Source: Pseudomonas sp. LS.1a (GTDB taxonomy: Bacteria; Pseudomonadota; Gammaproteobacteria; Pseudomonadales; Pseudomonadaceae). From it: a stretch of DNA of 64,000 nt. The DNA lies in assembly GCF_022533585.1 (NCBI RefSeq), contig NZ_CP092827.1:1962001-2026000 (forward strand). Reading direction: 5' to 3'. The stretch's first letter is position 1. Every line of letters starts with the position of its first letter. A program made the position numbers and the translations under genes. The notes under the pieces are model-generated. The model did no database searches, was not told the origin of the DNA, and worked only from the letters and a program-made list of their open reading frames with translations. Shown here piece after piece: positions 35,953 through 44,915 of the stretch.

Positions 35953-37080
35953 CTAGGGCCCTACCTGATGCAGCTGCCCCAACCGGCTACGGGTACGCAT
36001 CAGGTCGGCAAGCGGCCCGCCCAGGCTCTCTTCCAGTGGGCGTCTGCCGATCACCATCACCTGCCGATCCTGGTCATACAGCACATCCACCAGGTTGACG
36101 AAGCGCTGCTGCGCCGCCAGCGAACATTCCGACAGGTCATCCAGCCCATCGATGATCCACTCATCGTACTGCCCGGCCAGCACCAGGTAGTCGATCACTG
36201 CCGTGGCCTTTTCGCAAAGGTCGTCAAAGCCCAGCACGACCCGCCGACCATCGACGGCCAGTGCGCGCAGCGGGCGCTTGTTCACTTCCAGCATCACCGG
36301 TTGCGGTTCGGGCACATTCAGCGCCTGGCGCTGCGCTGCATTGCCCGGCCAGACATAGTGACCCCGGGTAAAGCGCTGATGCTCGCGGTTGGCCGGCAGG
36401 CTGCGGAAATCGGTATCGCCACCCACTTCAAGCACTTCCATCGCGCTGTTGATCAGACGAATCACCGGCAGGAACCGCTCGTGGTACAGCGGGTTGGGCA
36501 GCAGCCCTTCGGGAGCATAGTTGGACGTTACCAGCAGGAACACGCCGCGGCTGAACAACGCATTGAACAGCCGGGTGAGCAGCATGGCATCGCCAATGTC
36601 GTGCACATGGAATTCGTCGAAGCACAGCACCCGACAATCGCCCACCAGCTCGTCGAGGGCCGCGCCCAATGCGTCGTCCAGCGCCCGGTGGCGGTGCACT
36701 GCCTGATGCAGGCGGGCAAAGAAGTCATGGAAGTGCAGGCGCCGCTTGGCCTGCACCGGTACGGCCTGGAAAAAACCATCGAGCAGCCAGCTCTTGCCGC
36801 GGCCCACCGAGCCGTACAGGTACAGGCTACGCGGCTGGCCTTGTTCGAGCTGCGCCAGTTGTTCGGCCATGCAGTGGATCACCCGGCGTTGGCCGTCGCT
36901 AAGCTGGTAACCGCGGCTGTGCGCCTTGTCCTCGAACCAGCCGAGCAGTTCGCTCTGGTTGGCGGCGGCGCCGCGCAGGCGTTGGCCAAGCTGGCGTAGC
37001 GGGGTAGGGATCCAGGCAGGCAAAAGCAAAGCTCCTTGGGCGATGGCGGGGTAGCGTGCAGCTTGCCCGAGGGCGGCCAT
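35953..37080 (-). CDS. zapE: ZapE, AFG1-like cell-division ATPase
   Basis: This 375-residue AAA+-type ATPase acts at the Z ring late in division under low oxygen or heat in E. coli. Walker A YLYGSVGRGKSWL, Walker B VLCFDEFHVHD, sensor LLVTSNYAPEGLLPNPLYHERF and DDLCEKATAVIDYLVLA are all present. MAALGQAARYPA at ATG 37080 gives the family length. Confidence 0.92.
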   Translation of the reverse strand: MAALGQAARYPAIAQGALLLPAWIPTPLRQLGQRLRGAAANQSELLGWFEDKAHSRGYQLSDGQRRVIHCMAEQLAQLEQGQPRSLYLYGSVGRGKSWLLDGFFQAVPVQAKRRLHFHDFFARLHQAVHRHRALDDALGAALDELVGDCRVLCFDEFHVHDIGDAMLLTRLFNALFSRGVFLLVTSNYAPEGLLPNPLYHERFLPVIRLINSAMEVLEVGGDTDFRSLPANREHQRFTRGHYVWPGNAAQRQALNVPEPQPVMLEVNKRPLRALAVDGRRVVLGFDDLCEKATAVIDYLVLAGQYDEWIIDGLDDLSECSLAAQQRFVNLVDVLYDQDRQVMVIGRRPLEESLGGPLADLMRTRSRLGQLHQVGP

Positions 37081-37181
37081 TTTGACTAATACAGAAAGTG
37101 CGCGGCAATGATCGCCTGACGAGATAGGTAGGCCATGCAGGCGTACAGTAAAGGCAGGAACCGATGCGAGGAGGGCGAGCC

Positions 37182-37607
37182 ATGCACACCGATCTTGATC
37201 TGGAGCGTTTCGTCGAGGCGCAGAACCCTGTGTATGGCCAGGTGATGGAGGAGTTGCAGGCCGGGCGCAAGCGCAGCCACTGGATGTGGTACGTGTTCCC
37301 GCAACTCGATGGCCTGGGCCACAGCGCCATGGCCGAACGTTATGCGCTGGCCGGCATCGACGAGGCCCGGGCCTACCTGGCTCATCCGCTGCTTGGCCCG
37401 CGCCTGGAAGCCTGCGTGACCGCACTGCTGCAGCACGGCGACAAGAGTGCCCGCGAAATCCTCGGTAGCCCCGACCATCTCAAGTTGCGCTCGTGCCTGA
37501 CCCTGTTCGCCCGGGCAGCGCCTGACAATCCGTTGTTCCAGTTTGCGCTGGTGCAATTCTACGACGGTGAGCCGGACGCCCTGACCTTGGCCATGTTGTC
37601 GGGTTAG
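37182..37607 (+). CDS. DUF1810 family protein
   Basis: A 141-residue cytoplasmic protein with the DUF1810 (calpastatin-like) signatures LERFVEAQNPVYGQVMEEL and KRSHWMWYVFPQLDGLGHSAMA. GAGGAGGGC precedes ATG 37182. It stands alone between divergent zapE and the convergent YdcH-like gene, ending 1 nt before the latter's stop. Function unknown. Confidence 0.88.
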   Translation: MHTDLDLERFVEAQNPVYGQVMEELQAGRKRSHWMWYVFPQLDGLGHSAMAERYALAGIDEARAYLAHPLLGPRLEACVTALLQHGDKSAREILGSPDHLKLRSCLTLFARAAPDNPLFQFALVQFYDGEPDALTLAMLSG

Positions 37608-37608
37608 C

Positions 37609-37851
37609 TCAGGGCTTGTGCTGAAGCTGGCGTTCGATCATGTACTTCACGGCCAGCCGGCGCTCCTTCAGGCGGCGCAGGTCTTCATCCTCGAAGTTGC
37701 CCGCCGAGATCGACTCGGCGGCCAGCACCTGGTTGTCGATGTCCATGTACTCGTCCAGCAGCCGGTCCAGCTCCCTGTCCTCCTGACGGCGCTGCTGGAC
37801 GATTTCGCGCGGGTAGTGCAAGTCCTGGTAAAGATCGTGGGAAACAGGCAT
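37609..37851 (-). CDS. YdcH/DUF465-like small coiled-coil protein
   Basis: An 80-residue, highly charged helical protein (DREL-DRLLDEYMDIDNQVLAAE...DEDLRRLKERRLAVKYMIERQLQ). The ending LKxRRLxxKxxIE is typical of the DUF465 family. ATG 37851 is preceded on the minus strand by AGGAGGACCCC, a strong ribosome-binding site. No signal peptide. Function unknown. Confidence 0.82.
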   Translation of the reverse strand: MPVSHDLYQDLHYPREIVQQRRQEDRELDRLLDEYMDIDNQVLAAESISAGNFEDEDLRRLKERRLAVKYMIERQLQHKP

Positions 37852-38111
37852 GGGGTCCTCCTTGGTCGATGCAGTTGGCTCATCTGATTGGAAGGGAGGA
37901 ATGCGAATGTGTTGAAGCGAAGCGGGGAGAAAACGACGGATGGTCGCTGCGCCAACCGCGAAAATGACTAACTCGCTGTTTTTTGGTAATTTTTTTTCAT
38001 CAGGGGGTTCACAGACCGAAAGTTTGTTGTTAAAGTGCCGCGCATTCCAAGACAACAACCCAGTTGTCACTCAGTTGGAATTGTCAGAGCAGCAAACGCT
38101 GCATCCGATAC

Positions 38112-38186
38112 AGGGGCGTCGCCAAGCGGTAAGGCAGCAGGTTTTGATCCTGCCATGCGTTGGTTCGAATCCAGCCGCCCCTGCCA
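38112..38186 (+). tRNA. tRNA-Gln (anticodon UUG)
   Basis: A cloverleaf can be folded: acceptor aggggcg/cgcccct, D arm gccaagcggtaaggc, anticodon stem gcagg/cctgc with loop TTTTGAT (anticodon TTG), T arm gttggttcgaatccagc, discriminator G and an encoded CCA. No second tRNA is nearby, and no duplicated 3' end suggests an integrated element. Confidence 0.95.
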
Positions 38187-38381
38187 TTTTCCTGCTTCAA
38201 ACGTATCTCGGTCCGGTGCTTGGAAAGACAAGCGCTGGGCTTTGTCGTTTCTGTCTTTTGCATCCATATGCAGTCCTTCCCCCCGCTTTATCACTAATAC
38301 AAAAAAAGTGGCTTGATGCCAGCACCGTGATGCCACCTCACTGCTACGCTCAGTTCAGCAGACTTCGACAAGGATAATAAG

Positions 38382-38909
38382 GTGACGGAGCGTTCCCTGG
38401 CCGCCCTGTTGGGCCTTATGTTGAGCAGTGGTGCCATGGCGACGGACTTCCTGGTGGAGGTACGGGTGCTGGTGCAGCGCGGCTGCATGCTGGTCAACCA
38501 GCCCCGCGATGCCGGTGCACAGGCGCTGGGGCGGATCGACATGGGCGCTGCTGCGCGGCTGGATGGCCCTGGCGCGCCGCTCAGCGGCGTTCTGTTGAGC
38601 CAGCGCCCGCCACGCCTGGAGTGCAATCCCGACACCCCGTACCAGGTCCGCGTCGACGGTGGTCAGCATGGCGGCGTCGGCGAGCTGCGTTTCCTGGCCA
38701 GCGACGATGACAAGGCCAGGCCCATCCCTTATCGCCTTTACCGCGACGCCGCCTGGCGCGAACCGTTGGCGGTGAATGTGGCGCATTCGGCGCGGGTGCC
38801 GGACAGCGGCTCGGTCGAGCTGCCGCTGTATGCACGGATCGACAAGCTGGCCTGGGTACCGCACGCAGGTAGGTATGCCGACCTGCTCAAAGTCACCGTC
38901 ACCTGGTAG
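38382..38909 (+). CDS. spore-coat U domain pilin subunit, Csu operon gene 1
   Basis: A 175-residue secreted protein with a signal peptide (TERSLAALLGLMLSSGAMA) and an SCPU domain (VRVLVQRGCMLVNQ ... RLECNPDTPYQVRVDGG ... YADLLKVTVTW). The C-terminal beta strand is of the donor-strand type used in chaperone-usher assembly. The start is GTG 38382, with AAGGATAATAAG upstream. It is first in an apparent operon of four pilins, chaperone, usher and tip protein. It is the most divergent of the pilins and may be a minor subunit. Confidence 0.85.
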   Translation: MTERSLAALLGLMLSSGAMATDFLVEVRVLVQRGCMLVNQPRDAGAQALGRIDMGAAARLDGPGAPLSGVLLSQRPPRLECNPDTPYQVRVDGGQHGGVGELRFLASDDDKARPIPYRLYRDAAWREPLAVNVAHSARVPDSGSVELPLYARIDKLAWVPHAGRYADLLKVTVTW

Positions 38910-38939
38910 GGATGCCAACATGCACAAGGACGCGACCCC

Positions 38940-39476
38940 ATGAACCGCACCTCGATCCTGCTGCTTACCTTGGGCCCGCTGCTGGTGCCCGGCGGTGCCG
39001 CGCATGGCACCAGCACCGGTTTCATCCAGGCGCGGCTGGTAATCAGCGCGGCTTGCCAGGTCAGCAGCAACGAGACGCAACCGACAGTGGTGGGCAACCC
39101 GGGGGTGCTGGACTTCGGCGAGCGCGGTCCGCACTGGGACCAACCGCTGCGTAGCCAGGTCGATGATGTGAGCGGCGAGGGCAGCCTGCAGATCAGCTGC
39201 ACGCCCGAAGTGCGGGCGTTCAACGTGCGTATCAACGGTGGCCTGAATGGCAGTGACGGCATACGGCGCCTGAGTAACGGCCGCGAGCTGATCCCCTATC
39301 AGCTGGCGATCGACCCGGGCGGCAACAGCCGCTACGGCATCGGCCAGGCGCGTGCCTTCACCATCAGCAGTACCCGGCAGATACCGATCCCCATCTACGG
39401 TGTGGTAGTGGCGCAACCGCGCGCGCTGCCGGCCGGGCTGTACCGTGACACCCTCAGGGTGACCCTGGACTGGTAA
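38940..39476 (+). CDS. spore-coat U domain pilin subunit, Csu operon gene 2
   Basis: This 178-residue secreted SCPU protein starts with a signal peptide (about residues 1-23). It contains ARLVISAACQVSSN, LDFGERGPHWDQP, LQISCTPEVRAFNVRINGG and a C-terminal YRDTLRVTLDW strand. The paired cysteines of the SCPU fold are conserved. It is likely a minor pilus subunit. Confidence 0.88.
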   Translation: MNRTSILLLTLGPLLVPGGAAHGTSTGFIQARLVISAACQVSSNETQPTVVGNPGVLDFGERGPHWDQPLRSQVDDVSGEGSLQISCTPEVRAFNVRINGGLNGSDGIRRLSNGRELIPYQLAIDPGGNSRYGIGQARAFTISSTRQIPIPIYGVVVAQPRALPAGLYRDTLRVTLDW

Positions 39477-39494
39477 CGACGCAAGGAGACTTCG

Positions 39495-40025
39495 ATGCGA
39501 ATGAACCTCTCACGCTGCATCCTCGCCGGTCTGGGCCTGGCGCTGGCTTCCCAGGCCCAGGCCGCCACGACCGGGACCATCGACTCGACGCTGACCTTGA
39601 CCGCGGCGTGCCAGGTCAATGGCAGCTCAGGCACCTCGGGGGTGAGCTTTGGTACCCTGGACTTCGGCACCAAGGATGCCCTGTTCACCACTGCCGACGC
39701 CCAGGTAATCGGCGGCGGCGGAGGGGCGATGAGCATTCTCTGTTCGGCCGGCACGGTACCGGTGATCCGTGTCAGGGGCGGCCTCCACGATGGCCAGTCG
39801 GCCGGGGGCAACCGTGCGCTGGCGGATGGCGCCGGCAACTTCGTGCCGTATGACTTCTACACCGATGCCGGGCACACGCAGGTGCTGGCCATCGACGGCA
39901 CCATCACCTTGCCGACCAGCAGCGGCGCGGCCCAGACCGTCAACCTGTATGGCCAGGCGCGTGGCAAGGCCGGCCTGCCGGCGGGGGCGTATACCGACAC
40001 AGTGTCCGTCGAGCTGTCGTTCTGA
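39495..40025 (+). CDS. CsuA/B-like major pilin (spore-coat U domain)
   Basis: A 176-residue pilin with a signal peptide ending ASQAQA. The mature start ATTGTIDSTLTLTAACQVNG is typical of CsuA/B-type main subunits, followed by FGTLDFGTK and a YTDTVSVELSF C-terminal strand. AAGGAG precedes the ATG. It is the likely main shaft subunit, by similarity to Acinetobacter CsuA/B. Confidence 0.88.
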   Translation: MRMNLSRCILAGLGLALASQAQAATTGTIDSTLTLTAACQVNGSSGTSGVSFGTLDFGTKDALFTTADAQVIGGGGGAMSILCSAGTVPVIRVRGGLHDGQSAGGNRALADGAGNFVPYDFYTDAGHTQVLAIDGTITLPTSSGAAQTVNLYGQARGKAGLPAGAYTDTVSVELSF

Positions 40026-40028
40026 GTC

Positions 40029-40532
40029 ATGCGCAGCTGGCTGGCGGGCGGCCTGAGCGGCCTCGGCGTGCTGCTGGCCGCACCTCTGGATGCGGCGACC
40101 ACCAGCAGTTTCATGGTGACGGCGCAGATCGTTGCCGGGTGCCTGGTGGTCGGCGGCGTCAGCAACTACGGGACGCTGAACTATGGCACGCAGTCAGCGC
40201 TGGCCACCGGTGTCCTCGGCACCTCGCTGGGCGGTACCACGGTGACCTTTCAGTGCACCCCGGGGGTGGCCTTGAGCATGAGTGTGGATGGCGGACAGAA
40301 CAGTTCCAGCGGCACACGCAACCTCAAGCGCACGGGCGGCACGCAGGTGCTGGCATACCAGTTGTACCGGGACGCGGCTTACAGCCAGAGCCTGGGGATC
40401 GGCCAGAGCGTGGCCGTGAGCTACACCGACCCGACGGCGATCAAGCTGCCGGTGTACGGCCGGCTCCAGCTGAGCGGTACGCTGCCGGCAGGGACCTATA
40501 CCGATGTAGTGCAGGTGACGGTGACCTGGTGA
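40029..40532 (+). CDS. CsuB-like pilin subunit (spore-coat U domain)
   Basis: A 167-residue SCPU protein with a signal peptide ending APLDA. It shows FMVTAQIVAGCLVVGG, YGTLNYGTQSAL, VTFQCTPGVALSMSVDGGQN and YTDVVQVTVTW. Its start follows the preceding stop by only 3 nt, so it is co-translated. Probably a minor or adaptor subunit. Confidence 0.88.
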   Translation: MRSWLAGGLSGLGVLLAAPLDAATTSSFMVTAQIVAGCLVVGGVSNYGTLNYGTQSALATGVLGTSLGGTTVTFQCTPGVALSMSVDGGQNSSSGTRNLKRTGGTQVLAYQLYRDAAYSQSLGIGQSVAVSYTDPTAIKLPVYGRLQLSGTLPAGTYTDVVQVTVTW

Positions 40533-40571
40533 ATACATCGGCACCAACGACCAGTATCCAAGGAGAGCTTC

Positions 40572-41348
40572 ATGGGGGCAGGCGCGAAGTGGGCGCGTGG
40601 ATTGATCGGTGCGTTGTGGCTGGCGAGCCTGCCGGCCGGGGCCGCCACCTCGGTGCTGATCTGGCCGATCGACCCGGTGCTGGAGGCTGACCAGAAGGCC
40701 GGCGCACTATGGCTGGAAAACCGCGGCACTGCACCGGCCAACCTGCAGGTGCGGGTGTTCGCCTGGCGCCAGGGTGACTATCAGGAACAGTACCAGGCGC
40801 AGCGCGAGATCATCGGCAGCCCGCCGGTGGCCAACATCGCCCCCGGGCAGAAGCAACTGATCCGCCTGACCCGCACCGGCCCCTCGCCAGTCGGCCAGGA
40901 GCAGGCCTACCGCATCATCATCGACGAAATCCCGCCCGCCATCCCCGTCGACAAGGCCGAGCCCGGTACCACTGCGGCGATCCGCCTGCAGATGCGCTAC
41001 TCGGTGCCCCTGTTCGTCTACGGCGAAGGCCTGTGGGGCAAGGCCGACCCTGCAGGCAAGCGCAATGCCGAAGGTGTCGGCAAGCCGCAACTCAGCTGGC
41101 GCGCGGTAACCGTGCAGGGCAAGCCCTATGTGGAACTGCGCAACACCGGCCCGGTGCATGCACGCCTGACCGATGTAGTGGTGCAACAGGGCAGCCAGAG
41201 CACGCCACTGGCCGAGGGCCTGCTGGGCTATGTGCTGCCGGGGGCCAGCATGCGCTGGCCGGCACCGTTGGCACCGAATGCCGGCAGTGTGCTGAAGGGT
41301 AGGTTGAACGGCCAGAGCAGTGCGGACGCCATCCGCCAAAGCCAATGA
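40572..41348 (+). CDS. csuC: CsuC-like periplasmic pilus chaperone
   Basis: A 258-residue PapD-type chaperone with a signal peptide ending PAGAA. N-terminal Ig-like domain (VLIWPIDPVLEADQKAGALWLENRGT; QKQLIRLTRTGP; EQAYRIIIDEIP) and a second domain (about 145-245). It stabilises pilin subunits by donor-strand complementation and delivers them to the usher. CAAGGAG precedes the ATG. Confidence 0.92.
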   Translation: MGAGAKWARGLIGALWLASLPAGAATSVLIWPIDPVLEADQKAGALWLENRGTAPANLQVRVFAWRQGDYQEQYQAQREIIGSPPVANIAPGQKQLIRLTRTGPSPVGQEQAYRIIIDEIPPAIPVDKAEPGTTAAIRLQMRYSVPLFVYGEGLWGKADPAGKRNAEGVGKPQLSWRAVTVQGKPYVELRNTGPVHARLTDVVVQQGSQSTPLAEGLLGYVLPGASMRWPAPLAPNAGSVLKGRLNGQSSADAIRQSQ

Positions 41349-41408
41349 GCTCGCGCCTGAATGCCGAGCAGGGCCCAGGGAGGACCTGGCAATGGTTGGA
41401 AACCGTGT

Positions 41409-43754
41409 GTGAGGTGGCTGACGGCGGCGATGCACCGCTGGTGCCTGGGGCTGGCCCTGGTCGGCTCTGGCCTGGTGCTGGCCGACGACCTGCCGCCACC
41501 GCCTACGGAGCTGTCCGCCATCGCCGACGCCACGCTGTACCTCGAGCTGCTGGTGAACCAGATGCCCAAGGCTGAACTGGTGCCGGTGCAGCAGCGCGCC
41601 GGGCAGTTGTACCTGGACAGCGAGGTGTTGCGCGGGGCCGGTGTCTCGCTGCCGGGCAACCCCCAGGGCGAGGTGGCGCTGGAGGCCATCGCGGGGCTGC
41701 ACGCCGACTACGACAGCCAGAACCAGCGCCTGCTGCTGCAAGTGCCGCCGGCCTGGCTGCCCGACCAGCAACTGGGCGACCGCAACCTGTACACGGCCAG
41801 CGATGCGCGCAGCAGTTTCGGCGCGTTGTTCAACTACGACCTGTACCTCAACGACACCGATGACGGCGGCAGCTACCTGGCAGCCTGGAACGAACTGCGC
41901 CTGTTCGACAGCTGGGGTACGTTCTCCAGCACCGGGCAGTGGCGCCAGTCGTTCAATGGTGCGCCGGCCGACGACACGCGCCAGGGCTTCTTGCGTTACG
42001 ACACCACCTGGCGCTTCACCGACGAGCAGCGCCTGCTGACCTACGAAGCCGGTGACCTGGTGACCGGCGCCTTGCCCTGGACCAGCTCGGTGCGGGTCGG
42101 TGGCCTGCAGCTATCGCGCGATTTCGCTGTGCGCCCCGACCTGGTCACCTACCCGTTGCCGGCGTTCTCCGGTGAAGCCGCGGTCCCGACCTCGCTGGAC
42201 CTGTTCATCAATGGCTACAAGTCCAGCACCACCGAGTTGCAGCCGGGCCCCTACACACTGACCAACGTGCCGTTCATCAACGGCGCCGGGGAAGCGGTGG
42301 TGGTCACCACCGATGCCCTTGGTCGGCAGGTGTCGACCACTTTGCCGTTCTACGTCACCAGCAGCCTGCTGCAGCAGGGCCTGGCGGATTATTCGGTGGC
42401 AGCCGGTAGCCTGCGCCGCGACTACGGAGTGCGCGATTTTGCCTATGGCCCAGGGGTTGCCTCGGCCAGCCTGCGCTACGGGGTCAGCGACATCCTCACC
42501 CTGGAGACCCATGCCGAAACTGCCGAATCGCTGATGCTGGGCGGCCTGGGCGGCAACCTGCGCCTGGGCAACTTCGGCGTGCTCAACGCTGCCTTGGCGC
42601 AGAGCCGGTTCGACGGCGACAAGGGCCACCAGGTCGCCCTCGGCTACCAATACAACAGCCAGCGCATCGGCTTCAGCTACCAGCGCCTGCAACGCCATGG
42701 CGACTACGCCGACCTGACCCGGGTCGACAGCCAGGACATACAGCTGAGCCAGCGCAGCGAACAGGTCACGTTGAGCCTGAACCTGAACGAATACGGCAAC
42801 ATCGGTGCCGGCTACTTCGATGTGCGCGCCGGCGACGGCACGCGTACCCGGCTGATCAACCTGAGCTACAGCAGGCCGCTGTGGGGGAACAGCAGCGTGT
42901 ACCTGTCGGCCAACCGTGAAGTGGGGGACAGCCAGTGGGCGGTGCAGGCACAACTGGTGATCCCGTTCGACCTGCACGGCACCTTGGCCCTGGGCATGGA
43001 GCGCAGCCAGGAAGGCGAGACCTTGCAGCGGGTCAACTACAGCCGCGCGACGCCGGTGGGTGGTGGTTTCGGGTACAACCTGGGTTATGCCGCCGGTAGC
43101 GAGCGCGATGCTTACCGCCAGGCCGATGTCACCTGGCGCCTGCAGTCGGTGCAGTTGCAGGCCGGTGTGTATGGCAGCAGTGGCGAAATGACCCGCTGGG
43201 CCGACGCCAGTGGTTCGCTGGTGTGGATGGATGCCGGGCTGTTCGCTGCCAACCGTATCGACGATGCCTTCGTGGTGGTCAGCACCGGTGGCTACGCCGA
43301 TGTGCCGGTGCGCTATGAAAACCAGGAAGTAGGCCGCACCGATGCCGACGGCCACCTGCTGGTGCCGTACGGCAGCGGTTACTACCGCGGCAAGTACGAG
43401 ATCGACCCCATGGACCTGCCGCCGGACATCCTCGCGCCGGAAGTGGAACAGCGGGTGGCGGTGCGCCGGGGCAGCGGCTACTTGCTGGAGTTCCCGCTCA
43501 GGCGCGTGCTGGCGGCCAGTGTCGAACTGGTGGACGCTGACCGGCAGGCGCTCAAGCTGGGCAGCCGTGTCACCCATGCTGAAAGTGGCGGCCAGGCTGT
43601 AGTCGGTTGGGATGGCCTGGTGTACCTGGAGAACCTGGCGGCGCATAACCGCCTGCAGGTGGAGCTGGAAGGGGGCGGGCATTGCCAGGTGGCGTTCGAC
43701 CTGCCTGAAGCGCAAGGCTCGATCCCCTTGATCGGTCCGTTGGTGTGCAAATGA
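41409..43754 (+). CDS. csuD: CsuD-like outer-membrane usher
   Basis: This is a usher of about 780 residues. After a signal peptide (ending GSGLVLA) come the N-terminal substrate-binding domain (TLYLELLVNQMPKAEL), the 24-strand beta barrel (many alternating aromatic strands), the plug and the C-terminal domains (VPVRYENQEVGRTDADGHLLVPY; QVAFDLPEAQGSIPLIGPLVCK). It translocates and polymerises pilins. The start is uncertain: GTG 41409 (with TTGGAA upstream), ATG 41430 and ATG 41361 are all possible, and the signal peptide fits the first two. It overlaps the tip gene by 4 nt. Confidence 0.92.
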   Translation: MRWLTAAMHRWCLGLALVGSGLVLADDLPPPPTELSAIADATLYLELLVNQMPKAELVPVQQRAGQLYLDSEVLRGAGVSLPGNPQGEVALEAIAGLHADYDSQNQRLLLQVPPAWLPDQQLGDRNLYTASDARSSFGALFNYDLYLNDTDDGGSYLAAWNELRLFDSWGTFSSTGQWRQSFNGAPADDTRQGFLRYDTTWRFTDEQRLLTYEAGDLVTGALPWTSSVRVGGLQLSRDFAVRPDLVTYPLPAFSGEAAVPTSLDLFINGYKSSTTELQPGPYTLTNVPFINGAGEAVVVTTDALGRQVSTTLPFYVTSSLLQQGLADYSVAAGSLRRDYGVRDFAYGPGVASASLRYGVSDILTLETHAETAESLMLGGLGGNLRLGNFGVLNAALAQSRFDGDKGHQVALGYQYNSQRIGFSYQRLQRHGDYADLTRVDSQDIQLSQRSEQVTLSLNLNEYGNIGAGYFDVRAGDGTRTRLINLSYSRPLWGNSSVYLSANREVGDSQWAVQAQLVIPFDLHGTLALGMERSQEGETLQRVNYSRATPVGGGFGYNLGYAAGSERDAYRQADVTWRLQSVQLQAGVYGSSGEMTRWADASGSLVWMDAGLFAANRIDDAFVVVSTGGYADVPVRYENQEVGRTDADGHLLVPYGSGYYRGKYEIDPMDLPPDILAPEVEQRVAVRRGSGYLLEFPLRRVLAASVELVDADRQALKLGSRVTHAESGGQAVVGWDGLVYLENLAAHNRLQVELEGGGHCQVAFDLPEAQGSIPLIGPLVCK

Positions 43755-44722
43755 CGGCCTGCTGGCGTGGGTTGTGGGCGGGGTTACTGTTACTGCCGGC
43801 AGGTTCGGCGTGGGCGCTGTGCTCGTCGGTCGCGACGTCGCCGGCAGCGTTCGGCAGCCTCAGCTCGCGGCAGGTACTCAACACGGTACAAAGCACCTCG
43901 ACGCTGAACTCGGGGTTACAGTGCAGCGGTTCGCTGCTTACCCTGCTCAGCAGCGATGATCACTTCTACGCCACCATCCTGCCCGCGTCGGGCGGCCTGG
44001 TCGGTCCGACGGGCGACGTCATCCCCTACACGCTGTATGCCGACAACAGTACCAACTATCCGCTGACCCGTGGCCAGCCCTACGACTTCGCCCGCAACAG
44101 TATCATCGACGTGCTGGGGTTGCTCGGCAGCTCCACGCCCAAGACTGTGCCGATCTACATGCGTACCCAGACTGGCAGCAACGTCGCCGCAGGCCTGTAC
44201 CAGGAGACCCTGACCGTGGCCTGGAGCTGGAATTACTGTGCGGGAATTGGCCTCGGCGGGCTTTGCGCGGGGCGTGACATCAACTCGGGTAGCCAGAATT
44301 TGTACGTGAGCCTGACGGTGACCAACGACTGCCAGATCACCACACCCACTATCAGCTTCTCCAGTGCGCCGGTGGTGGCAGGCTTCGGCACGGTGAGCCA
44401 GAGCCTGAGTGTATCGTGCACCAAGGGCAGCAATTACACCGTGGGCCTGGATGACGGCCAGAACGCAGCCAATGGGCGACGGCGGATGAAGTCGGCGGCC
44501 AACAACTACCTGGCCTATGACATTTTCAAGAGCGCCGGTGCGGTGCGCTGGGGTTCGGTAGGGGCTGCGCGACGGGCCAGTGCCGATGCCGATGTAAACC
44601 CCGGCACGGGTACCGGCACCGGTAGCCAGGTGTTCAACTACAACGCCAAGGTCTACACCGACCAGGCTACACCGCCGGCGGCGACCTATACCGACAGTGT
44701 GATTCTGGATGTGCAGTTCTGA
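43751..44722 (+). CDS. csuE: CsuE-like two-domain tip adhesin
   Basis: A 323-residue protein with a signal peptide (ending GSAWA) and two SCPU domains (about 25-165 and 190-323). The first is the receptor-like tip domain (ALCSSVATSPAAFGSLSSRQV...); the second is the pilin domain (VTNDCQITTPTISFSSAPVVAGFGTVSQSLSVSC; YTDSVILDVQF). The two-domain layout is diagnostic of the Csu tip subunit. Its start overlaps the usher stop (ATGA). Confidence 0.9.
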   Translation: MTACWRGLWAGLLLLPAGSAWALCSSVATSPAAFGSLSSRQVLNTVQSTSTLNSGLQCSGSLLTLLSSDDHFYATILPASGGLVGPTGDVIPYTLYADNSTNYPLTRGQPYDFARNSIIDVLGLLGSSTPKTVPIYMRTQTGSNVAAGLYQETLTVAWSWNYCAGIGLGGLCAGRDINSGSQNLYVSLTVTNDCQITTPTISFSSAPVVAGFGTVSQSLSVSCTKGSNYTVGLDDGQNAANGRRRMKSAANNYLAYDIFKSAGAVRWGSVGAARRASADADVNPGTGTGTGSQVFNYNAKVYTDQATPPAATYTDSVILDVQF

Positions 44723-44744
44723 GTGCAGGGACCTTGTGGGAGCG

Positions 44745-44858
44745 GCGGTCCGCGTAACCTGTGGGAGCGGCTTTAGCCGCGAAGAATCCAACGCGGTGCA
44801 TGGCACCGGCTACGCCGGTGTTCGCGGCTAAAGCCGCTCCCACAGGGGCCCTGCTAAT
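44745..44858. repeat. 114-bp repeat containing a composite REP pair, copy A
   Basis: This copy differs from 48353-48466 at only six positions and lies in the same orientation. It comprises gcggtccgcgta, a REP unit (ctgtgggagcggctttagccgc), the shared spacer (gaagaatccaacgcggtgca...), a second REP unit (cgcggctaaagccgctcccac) and ccctgctaat. Another single REP fragment (ccttgtgggagcgg) precedes it at 44732. Confidence 0.9.
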
Positions 44859-44888
44859 GCCATGAGTCATGTGCAGTCCTGTGAGAGT

Positions 44889-44906
44889 CGGCTTGCCGGC
44901 GATGGG
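44889..44906. repeat. short dispersed repeat cggcttgccggcgatggg
   Basis: Identical over 18 bp to the core of the large hairpin at 4752-4769, but without its complementary arm. It may be a remnant of the same element. Confidence 0.55.
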
Positions 44907-44915
44907 CCGTTTCAG

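Noticed and set aside
38112..44722. Genomic island inserted at tRNA-Gln
   Set aside because: No integrase, no duplicated tRNA 3' end and no base-composition shift in the adjacent csu operon.
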